DNA from: Plenodomus lindquistii | Lineage: Eukaryota; Ascomycota; Dothideomycetes; Pleosporales; Leptosphaeriaceae | Length of the DNA: 64,000 nucleotides | Reading direction: 5' to 3' | Assembly (NCBI GenBank): GCA_025504975.1 | Contig: JANUWI010000001.1 | Location: 4,402,001-4,466,000 of the forward strand | Part shown: in pieces, positions 12,057 to 24,014 of the stretch | How positions within the stretch are numbered: position 1 is the first letter of the stretch | Layout: the number at the start of each line of letters is the position of its first letter | Made by a program: the position numbers and the translations under genes | The notes under the pieces: model-generated | Told to the model about the DNA's origin: nothing | The model's input: only the letters and a program-made list of their open reading frames with translations | The model's database searches: none

Positions 12057-12703
12057 GGCCGCCTCGCGTGTCCAATGGGACTCTGGACGACAGGGTAGGT
12101 AGTAGCTGGTGGGGCAAGAAGACAAACGTGAGATTGCCTCCACTCAGTGAGTGATTGGAGAGAGGAGGAGCCAAAGGATTGGATTCCGCAGAATTGGAGA
12201 GGCAAAAGAACGGTCTGCGGCTCGTCTTTTAAGCTTGAAGATTTTTGCCGGGGCTCTAGCTTGACTAAGTTATCAGCGGTCAGCCAGTCTCGTGGTCGCG
12301 TGCAGCGCAAGGTGGACCTCAATCTCTGCGGCGAGCGTGGTCGCTGATTGGGCAGAGGCGTGGCCGACCTGCTAGCTTGGGCCAGGCGGCCTTTTCAAAG
12401 TGCGTCGAAGGCGCCGAAACATCGTCCCGACTGAATTCGGCAGCAACCTTGGTGTTTTGGAGCCCAGAAACATGGGGAATGGGTTCGCATCGCTCCCGGA
12501 AGACTAATTATGGGAACTGGGGCTCTGGGGAAGCTTTTGCGGGGGAGCTGGTCAGAACCTGGCGGGGAAAGTTACTTTGGCTGGCACACAGGGCAATTCG
12601 CGCCGCCATCGACGAGTCAGGTTCCCAAAACGGCCCGACGGCGCTTTTTGCCCAAGCGGCCTGAATTCCATTATATATACTCTCTGCCGTCCTTGACCCT
12701 TGG
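12057..12703. other. Intergenic region, promoter side of the sugar permease
   Basis: This stretch separates the sugar permease start from the 3' end of the DHA2 gene. It holds a cluster of SYGGRG motifs at 12517-12567 and no gene. Confidence 0.6.
12517..12567 (-). promoter_or_regulatory. Cluster of four CreA-type (SYGGRG) motifs
   Basis: CTGGGG occurs at 12517-12522 and 12525-12530, and GCGGGG at 12539-12544 and 12562-12567. All fit the SYGGRG consensus of the carbon catabolite repressor CreA/Mig1. They lie upstream of a disaccharide permease, a classic CreA target. Function is inferred; such hexamers are common by chance in GC-rich DNA, but four in 51 bp is dense. Confidence 0.45.
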
Positions 12704-14652
12704 CTAGAGGCCATCGTGGGCATTTTTGGTGTTTGCGGGGGAATACTCCTCACATCCAATGCTTGTGGCTGCGCCTTTCTCGTCATCGCTTCCGCCACGA
12801 GGTTCAACAATTTGTGCGCCGTCCAGCCCTGAGCCATTCGTCGGCACTTCCTTCACGCGCCCATTATCGCCCTTGTGTCCTTGCGTAGTGATTCTCAAGA
12901 ATGGTGTCAGAAGAATTCCAGGCACAGCTACGGCAACAGCAAACCAAAACACCGCTGCAAAAGGCTCCATCGCGTTGTTAGCATAGTATCCAGACTTGGC
13001 TGGCTTCTTCTGCACCGCGTCAAAGATGGCGGTCGCTATGCCATAGGAAACCGCGGTGCAAAGACGTGTCAAGGTTTGGAAGAGCGAGCCGGCAATCGAC
13101 TGCTTGTTGGTCGGCATTGACGAAAGAACGTACATCTGTATCAGTCAGTGAATGCTTGAGGTCTATCCCATGCCGTACTTACATTCGCGACGATGAACTG
13201 GAAGTCTACCCCAATAACACAGAGACATAACGCCGGGAACGAGAATGCCCAGTATGAGTCTCCCTTTCGCTGTACTGCGGCAAGAGTGAATGACACCATC
13301 ATTGCTACGGCTCCAATGCCCACCAGAAATTTGTTTGACACCTTGTGCTGTATCAACGCGGCCACCAGGTTTGCGAGCAGTCCAAAGATGACCATAGGCA
13401 GCATATGCACACCTGTCATGAGTGCTGAAAAACCAAGTTCTGTTTGAAAGTACAGCGCGATCCAGAATGAGAAGACGGGGAATCCGAGGAACCCCGACGA
13501 TAGAATGGTCAACAACTAGCGGATGTCAGTGACGGGCTCATCCTGAAAAGATTCACAGACTTACAAGCGAGAAGTCACGGTCGCGCCAGATGTTCATATC
13601 GATCATTGCATATGGGTACTTGATCTCCCAGACGACAAAGGCTGCGATCAATAGAACACCTAGAATCAGCAACACCAGGACATACGGTGTCTTCCAGCCA
13701 TCAGGCGCATCGCCTCCCAGACTATCGATTGTGAGCTTCGTCCCGAATACATCATGAAACCAACATACCTCAGCGCAGCACAGAACATGCCGATTCCAAA
13801 GATTGTCAGACCAGTCCCAGGGAGATCCAACTTCTTCATCGTCTCACTGTTCAAAGTCTGTTTCGGCGTCACATCCTTTGGCACCGTGAAGACCGCCAGT
13901 ACACTAGTGACGAAGTACACAATCGCAAGCAAGAAAAAGCCCGCTCTCCAACTGAAGATCTGCGTAAACAGTCCACTCAGAATAGTACCAAAAACGAACC
14001 CCATGGGATTGCCTGCCTAATATAGGTTAATATCGGTCAAAACAATTTCATACAGCTCAAATGTGCCTACCGAGAAGCAACCAAACGCCCGGTTCTTGCG
14101 CGGACTAGGTTTCTCATAGATAGCACCTAGCATACCCTGCGCCGGTGGAACAGCAGACGCAGAGAAAATACCCAGCACACCACATAAAATATCCAAACTC
14201 ATTCCCGACTTCGCGAACCCTGCTCCCAGGCAAAACACCGAGAAGAGGAACATGGAGCCGATGAACATTGCCTTGCGTCCGAACAAGTCTGCTACGCTAC
14301 CGAAGAAGAGGAGGAGAGATCCAGCTGTTAGACTGTGTTTGAGTATTAGCTTTTTCTTTTTGCACTGCTGACTTCAAAATGAATGATAGTAATTGTAGAT
14401 GTACCTTGTGGCAGCATTCATCCAAGTAACCTCCGCATTACTCATACCCAAGTCCCTCCCCGCAAAACTCGACATGACTGTTATCGAGCCCGTAAGAAAA
14501 CTCGTCATAGCCACCGCCATCGTCACGGAAATCACAAACGCGCATTCTTGCAATGTCGATTTGAAGCATGCCGGTCGAGCATTCGGGTCCTTGTCGTTGA
14601 TTGGCTGAAGCGGGGGTGTTGTGGCGCCAACTTCTGCGTCCGCATCGGTCAT
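12704..14652 (-). CDS. DHA2-family MFS multidrug efflux transporter
   Basis: Six exons: 14652-14405, 14332-14071, 14016-13769, 13721-13565, 13515-13183 and 13135-12704, giving 559 aa. The five introns (72, 54, 47, 49 and 47 bp) all have GT-AG ends and every junction keeps frame, for example MNAAT-SLTAGSLLLFFG and FCAAL-SLGGDAPDGW. The motif-A loop appears as GSVADLFGRKAMFIG. The topology fits about 14 helices, and the AGNPMGFVFGTILSGLF segment resembles antiporter motif C (gPxxGG-like). The last exon has YVLSSMPTNKQSIAGSLF typical of the fungal DHA2 (aminotriazole-resistance type) family. These are plasma-membrane proton antiporters exporting drugs or metabolites. No biosynthetic cluster surrounds it, so the substrate is open. 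Confidence 0.85.
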
Positions 14653-15103
14653 GGCGGGAATAACGACACGATGTGATGTGACAAGGTGATGGGATTTGGG
14701 CAACGAAGTACCTACAAGGCACGGCGTTAATGCAGTTGTAGGTAACGAACTAGAGTAGCGAGAGAGTAAACAATCCTGGACAGCCAAGGGATGCGAGATC
14801 TGATAAGAGCAAAGATGCGTGATGCGCGTGCTGGAAGTTACAAAGCGCGGAATTGACTCCACGGGGACGACGCGAGGTTGCACTTGCTTGTCATTTGCCG
14901 TGTAATTAAGCAGGTACGCCTCAAGTGGTCACAATCGTCCATGAGTCTAGACCCGAAACAGGCGAAAATGTATGTGAGATATATGCACACTTAAAAACCA
15001 TATCATAATTGTCGTAGTTTGAACAACACAGAGTAAGAGGCGAAACAGGAGTAGAATTTGGGGTATCATCGCAAATATCCATCATCATATATACAATATA
15101 TCG
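14653..15103. other. Intergenic region
   Basis: Promoter side of the DHA2 gene and 3' side of the CYC2-like gene. The open frame continues upstream of 14652 but lacks family resemblance, so I treat it as leader. Confidence 0.55.
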
Positions 15104-16219
15104 TTACAGCTTCACCACCTTCCAATCCCCAAGTTTCATTCTTCCCAAGTGCCCTCCAAGCGGACCCTGGACTTCTCGCCCCCCAGCCCAGAGTTTCTTA
15201 CCCGCCCAATGTTCCAAAAACCCTTCTGGTCCTGATACTACAATCAATCTTGATCCCGCACCTTCTTGTGGTCGACTTATGCATTTCGCAATCTCGCTCG
15301 GTTGGATAAACGTCCGCTCCTCATCGACGTAGTACCGTACACTCAAGTCACTCCTGCTCGCCGTGCCCCTCGCCTTCAACGCTTCCAACTCTTTTACAAT
15401 AACGCCTTCGTCTTGCTGTCCTTCATGCCGATCCGACAGCGATACCTGTGGTGCTGAGCTCTTAAACCATCCCATTGTCCGCTTCTGCATCGCAGCGCTC
15501 CCCTCTTCTCCTGCGTTAACCCCACCAATACATTCTTCGCGCCGCCGATTCGCCCAAAACACATGCATCCTACTTCCCTCTATCCTCCCCAGCGCATGCG
15601 CAATCTGCATCGCAGGCGCTATCCCCGTGCCTCCCGCCAGAAATACAACCTCCCTGACATCATCCGGTAATTCCACCTCGATATGCGGCCCCCGCAGCTC
15701 AACCGTCGACGTCGCAGGCAGCCCGTGCAAATACGTCGATACCTCTCCCCCCGCCTCCTGCCGTATGAGAAGTCTTAATTCCTGGTTCCCGCCGTCCTCG
15801 GCACTAGATGTGTGTGGCAGCGGCGTATACGCACGCGCAATTTGTAGTTGCGGTTGCTTGATTTGCACGCTCCATACGCTGCGCTTCCAGGCTTCTTTTA
15901 CGCTGTCTGGATCCGATGCGCCGTTGCTGTTGCGCAGGGTGAATATCGCATTTGTGGAGGAGACGCGTTGTTTGTCGACGAGGGTGTAGGGTGTGAAGGT
16001 GTGCGGATCGAGGTGGGCGGAGGAATTCGAGGGGAGCAGGAAGCGGTATGCGGCGCCGCCGAGGGCAGAGGATCCGAGGATTATGAAGGGGACGGGGCGC
16101 CGTCTGAGAAAGGACATGGCTCGGTGTGTGGACCGAGGTTCCGGGAAGAAGTGATGCGCGGACGTAATTCGTGGCGTACTGTTGGAATTTGGAGATGGTG
16201 ATGGCATGTGTTGGTACAT
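15104..16219 (-). CDS. Mitochondrial NAD(P)H-dependent flavoprotein, CYC2-like
   Basis: A single exon encodes up to 371 aa. A basic N-terminus and one hydrophobic stretch (VPFIILGSSALGGAAYRFLL) look like a mitochondrial import signal with inner-membrane anchor. The FAD-binding FR-type fold follows: RAYTPLP (flavin contact), RLLIRQEAGGEVSTYLHGL and the beta-barrel end. The NAD-binding half has FLAGGTGIAPAMQIA and the late SGPEGFLEHWAGKK block. This is the cytochrome-b5-reductase-like layout of yeast Cyc2, which supports haem attachment to cytochrome c in the intermembrane space. A shorter start at 16117 (MSFLRRRP) would place the presequence at the very N-terminus and is equally plausible. Confidence 0.75.
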   Translation of the reverse strand: MYQHMPSPSPNSNSTPRITSAHHFFPEPRSTHRAMSFLRRRPVPFIILGSSALGGAAYRFLLPSNSSAHLDPHTFTPYTLVDKQRVSSTNAIFTLRNSNGASDPDSVKEAWKRSVWSVQIKQPQLQIARAYTPLPHTSSAEDGGNQELRLLIRQEAGGEVSTYLHGLPATSTVELRGPHIEVELPDDVREVVFLAGGTGIAPAMQIAHALGRIEGSRMHVFWANRRREECIGGVNAGEEGSAAMQKRTMGWFKSSAPQVSLSDRHEGQQDEGVIVKELEALKARGTASRSDLSVRYYVDEERTFIQPSEIAKCISRPQEGAGSRLIVVSGPEGFLEHWAGKKLWAGGREVQGPLGGHLGRMKLGDWKVVKL

Positions 16220-16729
16220 GGCCGAGTTGCCCGATTAGGCATGCCGCTGTGCTAGGAATATTTGGACAGCGTCAGACGCTTCCTTTCTTAACTTTCATAA
16301 TCGTTCTAACCTTCAGAAATGACTTTCATGTACAACTGAACGGGTGATGTCTACGATATGGTGTGTTGTTATTTGGTCTCTGCATCATTGTACACCGTGA
16401 AGATGAGACCACACATCACACTATCTTACACACTCCATCACACCCCTCTACCTTGTGATGCACGCATAACAATGAACAAGGAGGTGACTGCCTGGACTGA
16501 GGGTCGTGTCTGCGCGAGTGGGTGTAGATGACAGACAGGCACAGCTGAGGCGTATGTTTTGTACCTAGATCAAATCGCGACTTCTGCATTCGATGGAGAA
16601 GGTGGCGTGAGAAAGACTCACCGTATGTACCGTATCACACGCTCGAGGTGATGACTCCAGATCTGACATTTCATTCCTACATCACCTTCAAGACCTCAGA
16701 TCCTAGCAACACGACAATACTTACTTCCA
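16220..16729. other. Intergenic region
   Basis: No gene seen between the CYC2-like gene and the decayed gene. The sequence has mixed composition and no repeat that I can see. Confidence 0.6.
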
Positions 16730-17494
16730 ATGTCAGGCAGTCTACACCCCCCTAAATCGCCAACCTCACCACTGCCCCCTAACCTCGCATCTCTATCCCT
16801 ACACAAAACCGATCGTGTTAGATTCCTCAACTTCCCGCCAGACATCCTCTCAGCATGCACGCTCGCAATCACGACTCTCTGGCCCAAAGGCATCCAGCGC
16901 TCGCGACCCTACGCCAACAGCTACGAACTCAAACTCAGAGGCCGCCCATGGAGTCCCTAGAACAGACGCGGCCGTGACCCAGCTCCACGACGTCTCATCG
17001 CCGGTCTTCTGAATACCCTACACCATATGGGCTGGATGTTATAACTCGTCACCGAGATCTCGGGGGAGGACAAAGACACTATGGTTTTCCGCCGGCAGAC
17101 GGTCGTGCTAGCGGCGTGTGATTGGTGCAGTGTCGTTTTTGCGGATTGGGATAAATTGTTGCTTGTTGATGCGCCAGGTGAGGTTGCTGTGGCGCTGACA
17201 GGCAGGTTGGGTACGGGGTGGGTTCAGCGGCAACGCGGGTGTGCGCCGGGCATGTGGGAGATGAAGTTGCGGGGACGTCTGTGGAAGTCGAGCTTCGAGG
17301 AGGCGATGCGCATGAGGGAGTTGCTGCTGGCTCTGGTGGGTGTGTTGCAGGATCAGGGGTGGGATGTACATGCCAGTATACGGCAGGACACGCCGGAGAC
17401 CCATGCTAAGAGCAAAACGTACAGACGTGGCGATACGTGGTATTGTTGTAGAGTGAAAGGTTGGCAGAAAGACACATCTGTTCAGTCGGTGTGA
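16730..17494 (+). pseudogene. Decayed fungal orphan-family gene with two related halves
   Basis: Two halves of one family are readable in the same frame. The first half (16730-16957) has LPPNLASLSLHKTDRVRFLNFP and ends with YELKLRGRPW. The second (17081-17494) has ACDWCSVVFADWDKLLLVDAP, MWEMKLRGRLW and a C-terminal DTWYCCRVKGW. Between them the frame is interrupted by TAG at 16958-16960 and TAA at 17042-17044, although the linker still reads family-like (RRLIAGLLNTLHHMGWML, then ISGEDKDTMVFRRQT). A frame-0 stretch at 16952-16987 also reads protein-like, so compensating indels are possible. I recall intact fungal relatives with KLRG.PW repeated twice and WYCCR near the end; no function is known to me. 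No intron with good splice ends removes both stops. Assembly error is the main alternative. Confidence 0.6.
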
Positions 17495-17664
17495 TAGAGT
17501 ACGAAGGCAGGGGGTGGTCACTTTGGGGAATATATGGATACTTCATTGCTTAACTCTCGTTACTAAACCAGTCATTTCATCAAGTGCCAAACGCCGCCCA
17601 TGCAGAAATCTCGACTGGGTATACACAGATCTTGAAACATACAAAACAGACTTTTTAAAACGGT

Positions 17665-20230
17665 CTACGCCGTGCTGCCAATCTCCTTCTTCACCCAGTT
17701 CTCCAGTCCGCCAAGGGCAATGATCTCCTGGACGTTTGGCGGGAGCTCACCAACCTTGACACTCCACTTCGCACCGTTGGGCCCTTCTTGCACATTCACT
17801 GTACTCCTGCGTACATCCCACTCAAGAGTCCAGCCAGTACGGCGAGTGAGCTGCTTGGACTGCGCAGGTTGTACTGGTGCAGCAGGTGGTGGAGAATCGA
17901 GTGATTCGCTGTTGTTCGATGGCTCTTTGACAGCTTGTTGTGATGATGCTGGGTTGGTGGAGGAGAAGACTTCGCGAAGCCGGTTGGCCAGCTTGGGAAC
18001 TTCGACGCCCATGAGCGCATTGTTGATGCTGTTCCTGCTGAAGATGTTGCCAAAGCTGCCAGCGACGACCAATGGGATGCCCTTGGCGAGGATAGCGGTT
18101 GCAGCTTGTTCACGACTACTACCACAGCCAAAGTTGAAGCCCGAGACGAGGATGTCGCCCGATTTTGCGGTCTGACCAAAGCTGGGGTCGTAGTTCTCCA
18201 TGCATACTTCGGCCATTTTCTCGCGGGTAACGTCATCCTGGTAGGTGTATTTTCCTGGGTAGATACCGTCGGTGTTGATATTGTCGGCGTCGCAGAAGAC
18301 GATTTCACCGCTGATCTTCTCGGGGAAGCCAGGGAGGATCTCGGTCAAGGTCTCGGGCTGAGAGCTCGAGGCCGTGGGGGCGTCGACGGTTTGCGTGGCA
18401 GTCTCTTCGGCACCAAAGGTATCGATAGCAGCCTCTGCATCCTTGATAGCCTTCTCGAGCATGTCCTCGATAGTCATCATGCGCTCCTCTTCGGGGATGC
18501 CATCGCCTTCGCCACGACGGACACCTGTGTAGCCCTCGGGAGCCTGGTACCAACCAGGTCCAGAGATTTTGCCTGATAGAGCACTTGCAGCGACGACTTC
18601 TGGGCTGGCGAGGTAGGCCTTGGCATCTGGGGATCCCATACGGCCCTTGAAGTTGCGGTTGCTAGCACTGATGCCAACCTCGCCAGGTTCAAGTAGACCC
18701 GTACCGAGACCGATACATGGCCCACAGCCAGAGGGCAGCGGCTGGGCTCCGGCTTCTAGGAGAGCCTGCCAGTCTCCTGCCTCTTCGGCTGCCTTTTGTT
18801 CCGGTATCGATGCTGCGGCGATGTAGAAGTTGACGTGTTCTGGGATCTTAGGAATCTTGCCTCCATTCAGGATGGCCGCGTCTTTGAAGACGTTGGCCGC
18901 CGCTGCAAGATCAGATGCTCGGGAATTCGTGCAAGATACCAGGTAAGCTTTGTTGACGGGGATGTTTTGGTTCTGAAGTTCGACGAGCGGTGTGGCAACT
19001 TTTACGGAGTTGGGACCCGAGACGTATGGTGACAATGTGGAGAGGTCAAGGAAAAGCTCTTTGGCGTATACCGCGCCCTTGTCAGCGGCCAATGCGGGTT
19101 TGAAGATGTGGCCTAGCTGCTGTCCAACGATTCCAGTTGCTGTAAAGAGTTTATCAATGCGCTCGTGGATGAATTGCTTCTGATGGTGATCCTTGGCGTC
19201 TCCCTCTCCCATAGCTGCTAGCGTAGCCCTCGCCCGCAGCCAGCCGTGCAAGACAGAGTCGATGGGGAACAACCCAGTAAGAGCACCCCACTCGGTGGTC
19301 ATGTTTGCGATAGTGAGGCGATCGTCCACTGGAATACTGCCAAGAGTTTCATCGGTTCCAGTGAACTCGATAGCATGGTTAAGAACCTCGTCGTTGTTGA
19401 AGAGACCGGCGAGAGCAACAATGACATCTTTTCCAGTGACACCCTGCGGCATCTTGCCGTTGAGCGTGACCTTTGCAACAGGAGGTATCTGCCACCACGT
19501 CTTTCCCGTTGCCCATATACTGGCAGCGTCTGTTCGTACCACGGGTGTGCCCAAGCATCCAATACCACCATACATGTTCGAGTGACTGTCTGATGCCACG
19601 GCTAGTGTTCCTGGCCAAGCATAGCCCTCTTCTACCATGATCTGGTGACCAATACCTCTACCGGCCGGGTAGAAGACGACATCCTGCTTCTCGGCGAACT
19701 GCTCGATTTGGCTATATTTTTTCAAGTTTTTCTCGCTCTTGTTTTGCACATCGTGATCAAGAGTCATGACAATTTGATTCGGATCGTTGATCTTGGTGGC
19801 ACCAATGCCCATAAACTTGAGGGCGACAGGCCATGTGTTGTCGTGTGTCATGCATTTGTGGGGTTGGAGAGTGACATAGTCGCCAGACCTGAGGACTTTG
19901 CCCTCTGCGACGCCAACCGCATGACGCTGGACAATCTTTTCGGTAAGCGTCTGTGGGGTTTTGGGTGTTTCCTGGAGGGCAGACAGAAAGTTTGCTGCTG
20001 GGCTTTCTTTCAGCGAATGGAAGACGTCTGGAGCATCACGCCTGTATGGTGTTGTAGAAAATGTTCGTGAAGCGAGGGTGATGCGAGGCAATTGCGAAGC
20101 GGCGCGAAGAGGAAGGCTCGACCGACACTGAAGTCTTGATTAGACTGAATCTCTCACTATGAAGCATTACGAGACATACTGCAAGTTGCCGGCGACCTAG
20201 CAGCCGTGCTGCACGCAGTGACATTGCCAT
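17665..20230 (-). CDS. LYS4: Homoaconitase, mitochondrial (lysine biosynthesis)
   Basis: Exon 1 (20230-20180) and exon 2 (20127-17665) with a 52-bp intron (GTATGT...TTCAG) give 837 aa. The first exon supplies an arginine-rich mitochondrial presequence (MAMSLRAARLLGRRQLA), followed by RTFSTTPYRRD, a likely processing region. The enzyme has the aconitase fold: THDNTWPV, DHDVQNKSEKNLKKY, SDSHSNMYGG, and the 4Fe-4S ligands at about Cys416 (LVSCTNSR), Cys485 and Cys488 (SGCGPCIG). The swivel domain has GFNFGCGSSREQAA. The DHDVQNKSEKN spacing and long 600s linker separate it from citric-cycle aconitase. It converts homocitrate to homoisocitrate in the alpha-aminoadipate pathway. It is divergent from SER1, 450 bp apart, and both make amino acids. 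Confidence 0.93.
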
Positions 20231-20680
20231 TGCTTCGTGTTCTGGCAGTGCGTGGTGTTGTTGCGTCAGACATCTTTCCAATGCTTCCCCAGAAATTTGT
20301 CGGTTAGCCCGGGATTTGGCCGCACCGAACATCGGCCCAGGTCATCGACTTCACTGCCACTGCTATTGGACGCGCAATAACACGCTCAATTGCGTCGCCT
20401 AATGCATTCACTCCCCCGCGCGGGACACTGGCGAGAACGCGTGGGGAGCTGCTCGACATGCTGGCTCACAATGGCTCCAGGCTTGTGCGGCGCGACGACC
20501 CGAAATCGGACGCGTTTGTCGCGTGAATGAAGTGCAATTGGAGTCATTGCAAGATGACGCGACGTGTAGAGAAATTTCCATGCCAATACAACCACCCCGC
20601 CAACATTTCTCGACTGCCAATCTTCATACGCTTTGCCTCCCCCTACTACTGACTTCAAGTATATCCCTTTCCTCAACACC
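20231..20680. promoter_or_regulatory. Shared divergent promoter region LYS4 / SER1
   Basis: 450 bp separate two amino-acid biosynthesis genes read outward. It contains GAGTCA at 20541-20546 (TGACTC on the other strand), the core half of the cross-pathway-control element bound by CpcA/Gcn4. A shared CpcA response is a reasonable inference but rests on one six-base core. Confidence 0.4.
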
Positions 20681-22127
20681 ATGGTCAAGCGCTCTGACGT
20701 CAACTACTTCGGTGCTGGCCCCGCACCACTGCCCACTGAGGTGCTCGAGAGGGCTTCGCAGGTACTGTTGAACTACAAAGACAAGGGCATCGGGCTCTGT
20801 GAGATCTCGCATCGCTCACCAGAAGCCAACGAAATTCTTGCAGAGACCAAGCAAGCCCTCATCACCCTACTCGATATCCCCGATGACTACGACATCCTCT
20901 TCCTCCAGAGCGGCGGTAGCGGCGAGTTCAGCGCGACCGTGTACAACCTTGTGTCGATATGGGTAGAAAAGAAGCGTGCAAAGATTGCTGACGAGGTCGG
21001 CGACGATAAAGAAGAGGTGCTGAAGCGACTACGCAAGGTCGTGGACGAGGAGCTGAAGCTCGACTACCTCGTCACCGGTTCCTGGTCACTCAAAGCGTCA
21101 CAAGAGGCAGCACGCCTTGTCGGTGCCAAGCATGTCAATGTCGCAATCGATTCGCGCAAGGCCAACGATGGCAAATTCGGCAAGATCCCTTCAGAAGACC
21201 AGTGGAACCTCACTCCACGCTCCAAAGGTGGGCCGGCCTTTGTGTACTACTGTGACAACGAGACCGTGGATGGCGTCGAGTTCCCTTCATTCCCTGAGAG
21301 CCTCAAGGGCGATGACGCGCCCCTTGTTTGTGCTGATATGTCTTCAAACTTCATTTCCCGCACGATCAATGTACGGGACTATGCAGTCATATTTGGAGGT
21401 GCACAGAAGAACATCGGCAACACAGGCATAGCCATTGTCATACTGCGGAAGTCGCTTCTTCCGCCCCACTCTACTCCAGCTTCTCCTGATCTCTTGCGGG
21501 AACTCAATCTGGCAGTTGGACCCATTGTGCTGGACTACCCTACGATCGCCAAGAACAACTCATTGTACAACACACTACCCATCTTCGACGTCTGGGTTGC
21601 TGGACAAGTCATGTCTGGACTCGTAAATTCCTACGGCTCCAAGCGTATTGGGGGGCAAGAAGAAATTTCAAACGAAAAGTCCCGGCTGATCTATGGAACG
21701 CTCGAGAAGTACCCCGAGGTTTACCGTGTGGTTCCAGACAAGTCTGTGGCGAGCAGAATGAACATCTGCTTCAGAGTGAACGGCGGAGATGCGGATAAAG
21801 AGAAGGCCTTCTTGGCAGGTGCAGAGAAGAAAGGCTTGTTGGGCTTGAAGGGCCACCGTAGCGTTGGAGGTATTCGTGCCAGCAATTGTAAGTGCCCTAT
21901 ATTGTGCCTGGTATCGTTACCAGTTCCGGTCATGCCTTGGAAGACGAAGATCCGCGTGTGCATCCGGTCCGCTCCAGCGTGACCCATACCTGAACACGAC
22001 CCTTACCTACCAACGAGCCACCAAGACCACTCAAGCTAACTGGTTCCGTGTCACAGATAATGCGGTCTCTCTCGATGGCGCCAAGCTTCTTGTTTCGTAC
22101 CTCGAGGAGTTCGCAAAGTCCTCATAA
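20681..22127 (+). CDS. SER1: Phosphoserine aminotransferase
   Basis: Exons 20681-21887 and 22057-22127 (169-bp intron, GTAAGT...ACAG) give 425 aa; the join reads RASNYNAVSLDGAKLLVSYL, the conserved C-terminus. The class-V aminotransferase fold is clear: NYFGAGPAPLPTEVLE at the start, SHRSPEANEI, LQSGGSGEFSA, and the PLP-binding lysine in GGAQKNIGNTG (K243). It converts 3-phosphohydroxypyruvate and glutamate to phosphoserine in the cytosol. An insertion around residues 95-125, rich in Lys/Glu (VEKKRAKIADEVGDDKEEVLKR), is typical of fungal members. The ATG at 20681 is chosen because the fold begins directly after it. If the intron is retained, a stop after about 30 extra residues truncates the C-terminal strand. 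Confidence 0.93.
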
Positions 22128-24014
22128 GCCAGCGCCTGCTTCGGACTGGATAACAGCTGAGAGCTCTGCATCAGTGACCAATCGAAACACCCTCTGTTGC
22201 GCTCTGGTGATATTCCACAAAGCACCGAGTCGCTACAATGAATCAAACCAATATATTCTATACTGATGCTGTCAGTCTCACTGTGCTGACCGCGATGTGA
22301 GACCATTCACGACGTATACGCGCCATCACTATAGTTCGCATTGTCCAAGGACTGTCTCAAGGCATGCCGATGTACCACATCACCCACACCTTTTGCTTGC
22401 TAGCGGTTCAACCGACACACAGATTGGATGATCCACGTTCTGGAAGAACCCCTTCCCCACCGGAGCGAAGATCATTATGCCTTACAGCATCCGACAATGG
22501 TTCTGACCTATGATGCCTCAAGACTAGTCCCAGTGTGCTCGAGCTGCTCACTCAGCTTTTCGGACTCAACTGTTGATCTTGTCAAATTACTGCTCAAAAG
22601 ATTCTTGCAATATGAGGACATACAGCCACGAATACACTGCAGTGCAAGGACAGGACAGGACTGGGCGATATCGGCTTTGTCATTCGAACAGAACGCCACT
22701 CGTTCAAGTGACAGATCCAGCACTTTGTACTCGAAGTTCCGATTCTCTACGTCCACATGGTAAGATTGAGCTTCCGTTCGAAGGGTCAGCCGCATCGAAT
22801 GCTGGAACCACATCAACAACGGGCCTTCCAAATCCCGATCTAATCAATGCTTTTGACGCCGAGAGCTATTTGAAGATTTTTTTGCTGTGCACCATGCGAT
22901 GGCTGGTTTCTGTTCCTCAGGAATGCCCTGCGCATGTCAGGTCAATGGCAATCTCGCTAGATATTCTGTTCTTGGTACTGCTTAGGCGGTAGGGCTCTTC
23001 CGTCCATTTATCAGGCTTGATGTGCATCTTGACTAAGTGTAAGTCGCTTGCACCATGATGCGATACGCCTGGATCCGCAGGCAGGTCCCGGCACCCGTTG
23101 CGGTGACAAGGTTCTGGTGTTCTCAATGTCTCGAACAGGGGCGAAGCGAGAATCTGCGGCACAGTCTAAACCCCGCAAGCATCAGAACCTTAGCCTAACC
23201 ACTTGACCCTCGCCACAACCGCTCAAAGTGCGCCACTCGTCTTGTCAGAGTCCGTCTATGCGCAATTGGTGTCGACTTGAGATAGCTAGATGTGAAGAAG
23301 TTAAACTATTGGTCTCTGAGGACATAAGCACCCCCATGTAAGCTTCATCATGTGCTGTATTGCAACTTTTAGTACGACTGAGTTCAACACGCGCAGGATC
23401 AGCCTTGGCCTTACAATGACGTCTTATGGTCAATACATAGAAATATCCTGGTCAATAGCTCAGCAAAGGCCAGAGAACGGTCAAATTTAACCAGCCGCCT
23501 ACCCGCCGCGGTCGACACGCATCGATCTGGGCGGGTTTTGCTGCATCCGCCGCAGCGCCGACTAGGCTACCTGGATGCTGTCTCGCTCGCATCATCGCAT
23601 GCAGATGAAACCCCACCTTTGCCCAGTATGGATGAGTAGCTTTCGAAATGAACAGGCAGGATGTATGACAGTGCGCCCTTCTGGCGAATGAGATAGTAGA
23701 TGCCTAAGGGTCGCTGTCCCGAAACTGCTGCACTACTGGTTATGCGTAGTGACCTCCTCATATACTGTTTGGCGTCTCATACTCGCCCCCGTCTCCTACG
23801 CTCCATGCTGCTGTTCCTTTCTCCTTCCTTCGTCGCTCTGCTGGCAGGCTCAGGCAATTTCTAATCGTTTCTGAGCTGGTTTCTCTTTCGTTCTCCACGT
23901 CAGTCAACATCGTCTCCATGAATAACTAGTCGATTCCTTTTTCCCTTACAGCCGCTGCTGGTTCCCAGCGATTCCAATTCTTTTCTGTATACCTTATTTG
24001 CGGGAGCTGGCAAG
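22128..24014. other. Intergenic region, 1.9 kb
   Basis: I see no supported gene. Open frames up to about 140 codons (for example 22573-22992) lack domain features and overlap antisense frames. The last 250 bp (about 23770-24010) are C/T-rich with TTTC tracts, as expected for a leader and promoter of the receptor-like gene that starts at 24015. Confidence 0.55.

Noticed and set aside
12057..12143. Longer N-terminus for the sugar permease
   Set aside because: Adds 29 residues (Cys/Pro/Ser-rich) not found in the family; the downstream ATG precedes the normal cytosolic tail.
22573..22992. 140-codon frame downstream of SER1
   Set aside because: No homology, no plausible promoter or splice sites, and an antisense frame overlaps it.
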